Source: Streptomyces sp. HNM0575 (lineage in GTDB: Bacteria > Actinomycetota > Actinomycetes > Streptomycetales > Streptomycetaceae). Taken from it: a stretch of 64,000 nt of DNA. This document shows positions 34,475 to 41,677 of this stretch, one piece after another (within the stretch, counting starts at the first letter, position 1; every line of letters begins with the position of its first letter). The DNA is taken from NCBI RefSeq assembly GCF_012726265.1, contig NZ_JAASAG010000010.1, positions 248,001-312,000 on the forward strand, in the 5' to 3' direction. The notes under the pieces were generated by a model that was not told the DNA's origin, did no database searches, and saw nothing but the letters and a program-made list of their open reading frames with translations. Made by a program: the position numbers and the translations under genes.

Positions 34475-34874
34475 GCGCGTGAGCGCGTGACCGCGGGCCG
34501 GCGAGCGGCCGGCCCGCGCCCATGCCACCGGCGACCGCGCATGCGGAGCGAAACGATCGTGCGCCGGTGGAGACAAACGAGGGGCACGCCCGGGCCCTCG
34601 GCTCTAGCGTGGCAACACGGGCCGCACCAGCGGCTCCCGCCCCTGACCGCCTCGCTCCCGACCGGCCAACTACCCCCTCGACCTGCGCCGTTGAACGAGA
34701 CGCCGTTCCACGGAGGGTCCGCGGCCCAGCCCCTGCGGCCGCCAATTCCACATACAGCATGCCGAGACTCCGATGTCAGCCTCTCGACGGTTGAGGTCAG
34801 TTGTCGGACACTGCTGGTCTGATTCCGGCCACAATCCGGATGAGGACCCTGTCACCCAGCGGAAGGGCACTCGC
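34475..34874. other. Intergenic region with terminator between SRPBCC copies two and three
   Basis: Contains the hairpin at 34492-34518 and no supported gene. GTGAGCGC is repeated at the very start (34471-34490). The right part presumably contains the promoter of the third SRPBCC gene. Confidence 0.5.
34492..34518. terminator. GC hairpin ending the ArsR/SRPBCC operon
   Basis: A 10-bp perfect stem (34492-34501 with 34509-34518) around a 7-nt loop, 18 nt after the stop. Confidence 0.65.
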
Positions 34875-35342
34875 ATGAGCACGTGGCAGCTGACCGTCGA
34901 GCACCGGATAGCAGCGCCACCCGTGCGGGTGTGGGAGACCATGACCGACATCGAGGGCTCCCCGAACGTGATCAGCGGCGTAGAACGCGTGGAATTGCTC
35001 AGCGACGCGCCCTTCGGCGTCGGCACCCGCTGGCGGGAGACCCGCCTGATGTTCGGCGAGGAGGCGACCGAGGAGATGTGGGTGAGCGCCTGCGAGGCTC
35101 CCACCCGCTACGTCGTCGAGGCCGATTCACGCGGCGTCCACTACACCTCGGAGTTCACCCTCGCCCCCGACGGCGACGACGCCACCTCCGTACGCCTCGT
35201 CTTCGGCGGCTCCCGCACGGAGAAGAACGCCCTCGGCGGAGTCATCGGCAAACTCTTCGGCGGCATCGGCGCCAGAACGGTCGAGAAGGCCCTGACCAAG
35301 GACCTCGAAGACATCGCGGCTTCGGCGGAATCACCGCACTGA
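34875..35342 (+). CDS. SRPBCC/polyketide cyclase-like protein
   Basis: A 155-residue single-domain START-like protein beginning STWQLTVEHRIAAPPVRVWETMTDIEG, with a long hydrophobic helix near the end (GGVIGKLFGGIGARTVEKALTKDLEDIAA). It is of a different subfamily from the two AHSA1 copies, without the DACTDxERxxRW motif. Ligand unknown. ATG 34875 has GGAAGGG 8 nt upstream. Convergent with the Uma2 relic and the NTPase gene. Confidence 0.87.
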   Translation: MSTWQLTVEHRIAAPPVRVWETMTDIEGSPNVISGVERVELLSDAPFGVGTRWRETRLMFGEEATEEMWVSACEAPTRYVVEADSRGVHYTSEFTLAPDGDDATSVRLVFGGSRTEKNALGGVIGKLFGGIGARTVEKALTKDLEDIAASAESPH

Positions 35343-35391
35343 CGGCGTCTCCGAGAACGCGTCCTCGGGCGCCGGCCCGTACGGCACGGGC

Positions 35392-35475
35392 TCAATGGAC
35401 GTACTCCTTCAGCTTCTCCGTCTCCAACGCGATCCCCACCGGCTCCGGAAGCTCCACCACCGAGCCGAAGGGTCC
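35392..35475 (-). pseudogene. C-terminal relic of a Uma2-family endonuclease
   Basis: On the minus strand the frame ending at TGA 35392-35394 reads GPFGS then VELPEPVGIALETEKLKEY and VH. This is the typical C-terminus of Uma2 (DUF820) PD-(D/E)XK proteins, common and expanded in Streptomyces. No start or catalytic part is present upstream, where the NTPase gene ends 11 nt away. It is a short relic left by a deletion or insertion at this point. Confidence 0.65.
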
Positions 35476-35485
35476 CGCTCACGGG

Positions 35486-37834
35486 TCAGCCCTCCGCGTC
35501 GGCGGCCGGCCGCGCCTCGACGTCCGCGCGCATACGACGCGCACGCGCGTCCTCGTAACCGCCGAGCAGCCGCAGGGACTCCGACCAGTGCCCGGCCGCC
35601 GTCTCCGGGTTCTGCTCGTACAGCGTCCGGGCCAGCCCGTCCAGGGCGACGGCTTCGCTCCAGGCGTCGCCGAGTTCGCGGTGCGCCTCCGCCGCACGCC
35701 GGTGGAAGCCCGCGGCCTCCTCGTCGCGGCCCATCCGGTGGTACGTCTCGCCCGTCCCCTGCCACGCCAGCGCCTCGCGGCTGCGGTCGCGGAGCCTCCG
35801 GTGCAGCGTCGCCGAGCGGTTGTACGCGGTGAGTGCCGCACCGTGGTCGCCCAGCGCCTGCTGCGCGTCGCCGACCGCCAGCAGCCAGCACGCCTCCGCG
35901 ACATGGTTGCGCAGGTCCAGGGCGAGCTTCAGCGCCTCCTCGGCGAGGTTCAGCGCCTCCTGCGGCTCGCCGAGCTCCAGTCGGATTCCGCTCAGGATCC
36001 ACAGCGCGTTGCCCGTGCTCCGTGCGTCGTCGCGCTGCCGGTGCGCCGCGAGAGCCCGCTCGATGTCCTCCGCGGCCTGCTCCAGCTCGCCCGCGCGGAA
36101 GCGCACCAGGGCGAGGTTGGCGAGGGTCACGGTCTGCCTCCGGGTATCTCCCAGCTCCGCGAAGAGGGCCGCGGCCTCGCCCAGCCTCGCCTCGGCCGGC
36201 CCCAACTCCCGTCGACGCAGGTGGACCAGGCCGAGCGCGTTGAGCGAGTCCGCCTCTCCCGCCCGGTCGCCCGTCTCGCGCCGGATGGTCAGCGCCTCCT
36301 CATGCGCCTGGCGCGCTTCCTCCGCGCGGCTGAGCTTCGTGTAGCCGAACCCGAAGCTCTCCAGCAGCCTCGCCTGTGCCGCACGGTCGCCGGCCCGGCG
36401 GGCGGCCGACAGCCCGGCGTGGCCGATGGGCAGCCAGTCGGCCGTCAGGGACGAGGGCGCCTTGGCGTTCCACAGCACGGCCGCCAACTGCCAGGCGTGC
36501 ACGTCGAGTCCGGCGTCCGACGCGGCCCGTACGGCGGGGAGGAAGTTGGCGTGTTCCCGCTCGGCCCAGTCGACGGCCTGGTCGTAGTCGGCAAAGGAGA
36601 GCGGTGTGACCCCCTCGGCGGGCGGCTGCGACGGCAGGCGCTCCTCGTGGGGTCTGATCCATCCCTGCGCGGAGTCGGCGGTGTGCAGATACCAGTCGAG
36701 CACCCTGAGCAGCGCGGCGTTCCGCTCCTCGCCGGGCTCCTCACGCTGGGCCTGGTCGCAGGCGTACGCGCGCAGCAGGTCGTGGAACTCGAAGCGGTCG
36801 GGCGCCCTCTGCTCCAGAAGATGCGCGCCGACCAGTACGTCGAGCAGCTGCCGCGCCCTGCGGACGCTGACTCCGGCCAGCGCCGCCACCGCCCCGAGCG
36901 GGAACTGCGGTCCGGGATGCAGGCCCAGTAAGCGGAAGAGCCGCGCGGCGTCGGGGGAGAGCGCACGGTAGGACCAGGCGAAGACCGCACGTACGGCTTC
37001 GCCGCCCTCCTCGTCGCCCGTGCTGAGGGCGTCCCAGAGGGCCGATTCGTCGCACAGGTCGGTGATCAGCTCGTCGAGGCTCATGTGCGGGTGGGTGGCG
37101 GCCCGTTCGGCCGCTATGCGCAGCGCGAGCGGCAAGTGGGCGCACAGACGGGCGAGTTCGGCGAGCTTGGCGGAGTCGTCGTCGGCACGGTGGCCGGCGG
37201 TGACGGCACGCAGCAGGGCCACGGCTTCGGGCTCGTCCAGCGTCCCCAGGGTGAGCCGGTCCGCCCCGTCACGCACGGCGAGCGACGAGAGACGGCTGCG
37301 GCTGGTGACGATGGTGAGGCAGTGGGCGTTGCCGGGAAGCAGCGGCCGGACCTGGGCGACGGTCGCGGCGTTGTCGAGGAAGACCAGCATCCGGCGCTCG
37401 GCCAGCAGCGTCCGGTACAGGGCCGCCGCACTGTCCGGGTCGGAGGGGACCGCCTTCGCCGTCATACCCATCGCCGTGAGGAAGCGCGGCAGCACCTCTT
37501 CGGCGGCGACGGGCTCGCCCGGGTCGTAGCCGCGCAGATTCACGTACAGCTGGCCGTCCGGGAAGCGGTCCTTGACCTGGTGCGCCCAGCGCAGGGCGAG
37601 CGCGGTCTTGCCCGCACCGGCCGTACCGGCGATCACGCACACCGGCGGGACGAAGGGGTCGCCGCCGGTGGTCAATGTGGCGTCGAGGCTCTGTAGTTCG
37701 GCGGTGCGATTGACGAAGTGGCGTAAGTCGCCGGGCAGTTGCTGCGGCGGCGGCTGGTGCCCGGCGCCCGGCCGCGGATCGTGGCCTGCGGCGTGGAAGT
37801 GGACGCCGCCGCTGACCCTGCCTGCCTGCACCAC
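35486..37834 (-). CDS. NB-ARC/AP-ATPase with TPR repeats and N-terminal amyloid-like motif (AfsR-like without DNA-binding domain)
   Basis: At least 782 residues. The N-terminus VVQAGRVSGGVHFH matches the motif of the NACHT protein at 29711-32401. Then FVNRTAEL (the entry to NB-ARC), P-loop AGTAGAGKTALA (Lys76), RMLVFLDNAA (Walker B), VTSRSRLSSL and GxLPLALRIAAERA (GLPL-like). The C-terminal half (about 430-770) is a row of TPR helices with ALxLxR(E/D)xGDRAG-like units. Domain order fits STAND proteins such as plant/bacterial NLRs. The GTG at 37834 cuts into the motif; codons upstream (GSSRD and SDLSG) also match but have no ATG or GTG, so the true start is uncertain. Downstream of two small genes in the same direction. 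Confidence 0.88.
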   Translation of the reverse strand: MVQAGRVSGGVHFHAAGHDPRPGAGHQPPPQQLPGDLRHFVNRTAELQSLDATLTTGGDPFVPPVCVIAGTAGAGKTALALRWAHQVKDRFPDGQLYVNLRGYDPGEPVAAEEVLPRFLTAMGMTAKAVPSDPDSAAALYRTLLAERRMLVFLDNAATVAQVRPLLPGNAHCLTIVTSRSRLSSLAVRDGADRLTLGTLDEPEAVALLRAVTAGHRADDDSAKLAELARLCAHLPLALRIAAERAATHPHMSLDELITDLCDESALWDALSTGDEEGGEAVRAVFAWSYRALSPDAARLFRLLGLHPGPQFPLGAVAALAGVSVRRARQLLDVLVGAHLLEQRAPDRFEFHDLLRAYACDQAQREEPGEERNAALLRVLDWYLHTADSAQGWIRPHEERLPSQPPAEGVTPLSFADYDQAVDWAEREHANFLPAVRAASDAGLDVHAWQLAAVLWNAKAPSSLTADWLPIGHAGLSAARRAGDRAAQARLLESFGFGYTKLSRAEEARQAHEEALTIRRETGDRAGEADSLNALGLVHLRRRELGPAEARLGEAAALFAELGDTRRQTVTLANLALVRFRAGELEQAAEDIERALAAHRQRDDARSTGNALWILSGIRLELGEPQEALNLAEEALKLALDLRNHVAEACWLLAVGDAQQALGDHGAALTAYNRSATLHRRLRDRSREALAWQGTGETYHRMGRDEEAAGFHRRAAEAHRELGDAWSEAVALDGLARTLYEQNPETAAGHWSESLRLLGGYEDARARRMRADVEARPAADAEG

Positions 37835-37898
37835 GTCACGCGAGGACCCCGACAGGTCCGAGTGGGTGCCGCCGGCCTCCGGTTCGTGGTCGTCGCTG

Positions 37899-38543
37899 TT
37901 ACTGATGGTCTGCTGCCTGAATCGTCGTCGGGGCGGGCAAGTGCGACACGTAACGGTCCACGTACGTGACGACCTCCTCGCCTTCCCCGTAGAGCCGCTC
38001 GATGAACGCCTGCCAGCGCGCGATCAGATCCGCGTCGGTGTAGCGGACGCCTCCGTGCAGAAGTCCCTCGTCCGTGTAGAGGATCTCGTACAGCACCTGA
38101 CCGCCCAGCACGACGACTTCGGGCAGGGGGCCGGAGCCCTCCAGCGGGCGCAGCCGCTCACCGCCGACCACCCGCACGGGCATGCCGCTCTCACCCTGGA
38201 CCCGCAGGGCGTGCAACTCCCACTGCATGTACGGCGTCAGCGGCTCCTCCACGACCCGTACGCGGTGGAAGGCGCCGCCGCGCTCCCGGTCCTCCTCGGC
38301 GATGCGCTGCCAGTGGCTGCGCCGCTCGCGGGTCAGGCGCAGCGCCTCCTCCCATTCGCCCCGCCGGAAGGCCTCCCAGCTGGGTGAGGACTGCTCCTGG
38401 AAGTGCTGCCGGCGCTCGAACTTCCAGCCCGGGCGGCCGGGCGGAACCGCATCCCGGCGGATGCGGAAGTCGCTTCTGTACGCGGCGAGTTCGAGCCAGA
38501 CCCCAAGCGAGGGGTCGAGCGCGAGGCCGCCCGTCTCAGCCAT
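37899..38543 (-). CDS. DUF6879 family protein
   Basis: A 214-residue protein resembling DUF6879 members of streptomycetes (W-E-A-F-RRGEWEEALRLTRERR, PLTPYMQWELHALRVQGESGMPVRVV, and VLYEILYTDEGLLHGGVRYTD). Function is unknown. Its ATG 38543 overlaps the stop of the preceding 89-residue gene by 8 nt, and it ends 64 nt before the NTPase start, with the NTPase motif frame open across this gap. The three genes thus look like one unit. Confidence 0.8.
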   Translation of the reverse strand: MAETGGLALDPSLGVWLELAAYRSDFRIRRDAVPPGRPGWKFERRQHFQEQSSPSWEAFRRGEWEEALRLTRERRSHWQRIAEEDRERGGAFHRVRVVEEPLTPYMQWELHALRVQGESGMPVRVVGGERLRPLEGSGPLPEVVVLGGQVLYEILYTDEGLLHGGVRYTDADLIARWQAFIERLYGEGEEVVTYVDRYVSHLPAPTTIQAADHQ

Positions 38544-38805
38544 CGCCGATGCCCGGCTTGGCCGCACGCAGCGTCACGCCGGGAATGACGACGAGGCGTT
38601 CGTCCGCGGCGATCGAGGCGTCGGCGGGAAGGCGGGACTCGTAGTCCGCGGTGAGATCACGGCCGATGACGGCGATGTCGCCGTTGTCCAGCTCCCAGAT
38701 GTCGGGGCATCCGTCCTGGTCCTCGGTCTGGCCCAGCTCCGCGGCCGATTTCCCCAGCCGCCTCCTGAATAACGCCGACGGATCCGCTTCCCACGCGCGA
38801 GCCAT
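38536..38805 (-). CDS. Small unknown protein, leader gene of the NTPase unit
   Basis: An 89-residue protein that I do not recognise. ATG 38805 has GGAGG 6 nt upstream and is preferred to the GTG at 38898. It is acidic-to-neutral and beta-rich (CPDIWELDNGDIAVIGRDLT, RLVVIPGVTLRAAKPG), with a predicted N-terminal helix (SALFRRRLGKSAAELGQ). Such small proteins commonly precede DUF6879 genes. Overlaps the next gene by 8 nt. Confidence 0.75.
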   Translation of the reverse strand: MARAWEADPSALFRRRLGKSAAELGQTEDQDGCPDIWELDNGDIAVIGRDLTADYESRLPADASIAADERLVVIPGVTLRAAKPGIGDG

Positions 38806-38936
38806 CTCCGAACCTCCGCCGCCGATGCGTCCGTTCGTAACGGAGTGTAAGGACGCGGAACACGCACCGCAACGCGACAACAAGCCACGATCCGGCACGC
38901 AGCCGTCACGCGCGCGCCCCCTCAGTCCCGCCCGAC

Positions 38937-39212
38937 TCAGTCCCGCCCGTCCACCCGCTCCTCCAGGTGCACGGTCACGCTCTCCCCCGCCTCCTTGCCG
39001 ATGGCCAGGCGCACTTCGGCCTTGACGGGCAGCTTGTGCGTACCGTCGCCCAGAGCCATGAACGAACTGCGGAACGGATGGCCGTCGATGGTGCCCCGCA
39101 CCTTCACCAGTCCACGGGTGCCGAAGTGCTCGACGGAGTCCGGCCAGAGGACGTATGTCCAGCCGCCGACGTCGGGACCCTTGCGCAGCGTCGCGGTGAA
39201 CCGCTTGTCCAT
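38937..39212 (-). CDS. DUF1905 domain protein
   Basis: A 91-residue single-domain protein: DKRFTATLRKGPDVGGWTYVLWPDSVEHFGTRGLVKVRGTIDG and the closing SVTVHLEERVD are typical of DUF1905, a small beta-barrel fold found alone or fused to YdeI/OmpD-associated domains. Function unknown. ATG 39212 is used; the upstream in-frame extension crosses repeated GTTCTGGC-type sequences (39254-39330) and is not conserved. Confidence 0.85.
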   Translation of the reverse strand: MDKRFTATLRKGPDVGGWTYVLWPDSVEHFGTRGLVKVRGTIDGHPFRSSFMALGDGTHKLPVKAEVRLAIGKEAGESVTVHLEERVDGRD

Positions 39213-39448
39213 GATCGGCGGCCTCCCTCGTCGTCCGTCCCCGTCGTCCGCTTCACCGGTCCTGGCACCAGTGCTTCTGACGCCGGTTCTGGCAAACGCT
39301 TCTGGCGAACGGTTCTGGCACCGGTTCCGCCAGTGGGGACCGCGGACGACGGGGAAACTCATCGCGCTCGCGCGGACCGGGCCGGACCGGACCGGGCCGG
39401 ACCGGACGGGTGCTCCTCCGGCGGCCCCGCCGGATCAGCTCCGGCGGA

Positions 39449-40123
39449 TCAGCCCCGGCGCCCGTCCGTCTGCATGCCCAGCGGAACGCCGATCTCGGCG
39501 GCCATCACCGCGCCCGCCTCCTTCTCCAGCGCGCTGTCGTCCTCGTCGGCCTCGCTGTCCGTGTCCAGGCCGTCGAGCGCGCCCAGCGGGCTGTCGAGGC
39601 GTACGTGCGCGACGAGCGACTGGAGCGCGCGAAGGGCGGCGGAGGCGGTGGGGCCCCAGTTCGACAGGTACGAGAACTGCCACCACCACAGCGCCTCGCT
39701 CACCCGGCCCTCGCTGTAGTGCGCCATGCCGTGCCGCAGGTCGGTGATCACGTCGGCGATGGCGTCGGAGATGCGGCACGTGACCGGGGCGGTGCGCGGC
39801 TCGTACGGGTCGAAGACCTCGGAGTAGACGTCGACCGGGTCGAGCAGGGTGGCGAGCTTCAGGCGCATCTCGTCGACGTCGGGCTCGGGGCCGATGTCCG
39901 GCTCGTACCTGTCGACGGGCACGAAGTCCTCATGGGCGCCCAACCGGCCGCCAGCGAGGAGGAGTTGGGACAACTCCAGCAGGAGGTACGGGATCGCGCT
40001 GTCCGGGTCGTCACCCTTCGCCACCTCGGTCACCGAGACGATGAAGCTCTCGATCTGGTCGGAGATCTGGACGGCGAAGTCGTCCGGACTGTCCTTGATC
40101 GCGTTCAGTGTGGCCTCAGACAT
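39449..40123 (-). CDS. DUF5063 family protein
   Basis: A 224-residue protein matching DUF5063: DQIESFIVSVTEVAKGDDPDSAIPYLLLELSQLLLAGGRL, and ADVITDLRHGMAHYSEGRVSEALWWWQFSYLSNWGP. Mostly helical and cytoplasmic, function unknown, usually encoded just after recR in actinomycetes. Its start overlaps the recR stop by 8 nt, pointing to translational coupling and maybe a link to recombination repair. Confidence 0.88.
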   Translation of the reverse strand: MSEATLNAIKDSPDDFAVQISDQIESFIVSVTEVAKGDDPDSAIPYLLLELSQLLLAGGRLGAHEDFVPVDRYEPDIGPEPDVDEMRLKLATLLDPVDVYSEVFDPYEPRTAPVTCRISDAIADVITDLRHGMAHYSEGRVSEALWWWQFSYLSNWGPTASAALRALQSLVAHVRLDSPLGALDGLDTDSEADEDDSALEKEAGAVMAAEIGVPLGMQTDGRRG

Positions 40124-40715
40124 CCAGCAACCTTCTTCCCTCGAAGGCCCGCCCCAGCGTGACCTCGTCCGCGTACTCCAGGTCTCCCCCGACAGGGAGG
40201 CCGCTTGCCAGGCGCGTCACTTTCAGCCCCATGCTTGAGACCATACGCGCGAGGTACGTGGCAGTCGCCTCCCCTTCGAGATTGGGATCAGTGGCGAGGA
40301 TCAGCTCCGTGACGGCGCCGTCCGCGAGCCGTGCCATCAGCTCGCGGATACGCAGATCGTCCGGGCCGACGCCCTCGATGGGGCTGATGGCGCCGCCCAG
40401 CACGTGGTAGCGGCCACGGAACTCCCGCGTCCGCTCGATCGCGACGACGTCCTTGGGCTCCTCGACCACGCAGATGACGCTGCCGTCGCGGCGCGGGTCC
40501 GCGCAGACGCGGCACTTCTCCTCCTGCGCGACGTTCCCGCACACCTCGCAGAAGCGGACCTTCTCCTTGACCTCGGTCAGGGCGTGCGCGAGGCGTCGTA
40601 CGTCGGCGGGCTCGGCCTGGAGGATGTGGAACGCTATCCGCTGCGCGCCCTTGGGACCCACGCCCGGCAGCCTGCCGAGCTCGTCGATGAGGTCCTGAAC
40701 CACGCCTTCGTACAC
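40116..40715 (-). CDS. recR: Recombination protein RecR
   Basis: A 199-residue protein, the standard family length. N-terminal helix-hairpin-helix (GRLPGVGPKGAQRIAFHIL), zinc finger CEVCGNVAQEEKCRVC, and Toprim domain (ICVVEEPKDVVAIERT...YHVLGGAISPIEG...LILATDPNLEGEATA). With RecF/RecO it loads RecA at gaps. GTG 40715 has GGGAG 7 nt upstream; longer frames upstream are not conserved. Order ybaB-recR-DUF5063 follows dnaX, as in most bacteria. Confidence 0.97.
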   Translation of the reverse strand: MYEGVVQDLIDELGRLPGVGPKGAQRIAFHILQAEPADVRRLAHALTEVKEKVRFCEVCGNVAQEEKCRVCADPRRDGSVICVVEEPKDVVAIERTREFRGRYHVLGGAISPIEGVGPDDLRIRELMARLADGAVTELILATDPNLEGEATATYLARMVSSMGLKVTRLASGLPVGGDLEYADEVTLGRAFEGRRLLDV

Positions 40716-41133
40716 GGATTCTCCCGTTCTGCCGGCGGCTCGTGCCGCAGGTCTTGCGCCGCGGGGAGGAGCTGCGAGGAGCTGTCCGGGCCCTCTCCCC
40801 TCGGAGGTCTTCCGAGGTCCTCCGAGGCTCCGCGATCCTCCGGAACCGTCGAGGCCCGTCGGGTCCGGCGACCCCGGCGGGGCCTGGCAGTGCCTCTTTC
40901 CGTCCCTGCTGTCCCTGCCGCCCCTTCTGCGACGGCACTCATGACGTGAACGAGCCCGGCCCCCGCGGCCGTTCCATCCGGGCCCTTCCATCAGAGCCGT
41001 TCCGCCGGACCGTTGCACCGGAGCCGTTCCGTCTGCACCGGAGCCGTTCCGTCGGAGCGGCGTCGAGCAGACCGACCCTACGGGGCTGTCGCGGGCCGGG
41101 CTACGGGCGCCGGCGACCGGACGGAAGCCGGTG
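40716..41133. other. Repeat-rich spacer between ybaB and recR
   Basis: No gene. At 40968-41062 there are three to four degenerate copies of a 19-bp unit containing CACCGGAGCCGTTCCGTC, and near 40800-40860 short CTCCGGAGG/CTTCCGAGG inverted repeats. Unlike many genomes, ybaB and recR are therefore well separated here. Confidence 0.55.
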
Positions 41134-41484
41134 TCAGAACGGCAGTCCGCCCGGCATGCCGCCTCCGCCGCCCAGCCCCTGGGCGAGCGGGCCGAGCTTC
41201 TGCTGCTGGACCTCCTCGGCGCTCGCGGTCGCGTCCCGTACGGCGGCGAGTACGAGATCGGCGAGGGTCTCCGTGTCCTCCGGGTCCACCGCCTTGGGGT
41301 CGATGACGAGGCCCTCGAGTTCGCCCGTGCCGTTCACGGTCGCCTTGACCAGGCCACCGCCCGAGGAACCCTCGACGGACGTCTCGGCCAGCTCCTGCTG
41401 CGCCTCGGCGAGGTCCTGCTGCATCTTCTGGGCCTGCTGCAACAGCTGCTGCATGTCGGGCTGGCCCCCACCACCGGGAATCAC
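41134..41484 (-). CDS. ybaB: YbaB/EbfC family nucleoid-associated protein
   Basis: A 116-residue protein with the coiled-coil core DMQQLLQQAQKMQQDLAEAQQELAE and beta segment GGGLVKATVNGTGELEGLVIDP. YbaB dimers bind DNA and accompany dnaX and recR. It ends in a Gly-rich tail (GLGGGGGMPGGLPF) common in actinomycetes. GTG 41484 has AGGAG 8 nt upstream. Confidence 0.95.
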   Translation of the reverse strand: MIPGGGGQPDMQQLLQQAQKMQQDLAEAQQELAETSVEGSSGGGLVKATVNGTGELEGLVIDPKAVDPEDTETLADLVLAAVRDATASAEEVQQQKLGPLAQGLGGGGGMPGGLPF

Positions 41485-41677
41485 GACTTGGCTCCTGGCT
41501 CGTCGACGACGTCTGCGTACTGTCTGGTGCGTCCGCGCGTTGCGTCCGTGCGCACTGCTTCGCACGGAGTGCCTCGTGCGTACTTCCACACTCGTAGACG
41601 AGCCTACGTGCTACACGGCGGGGCCGCTGAGCCTGTTCTCATCCCGCCCGCGACCCTCGCGGAACGGGCCCGGCACG

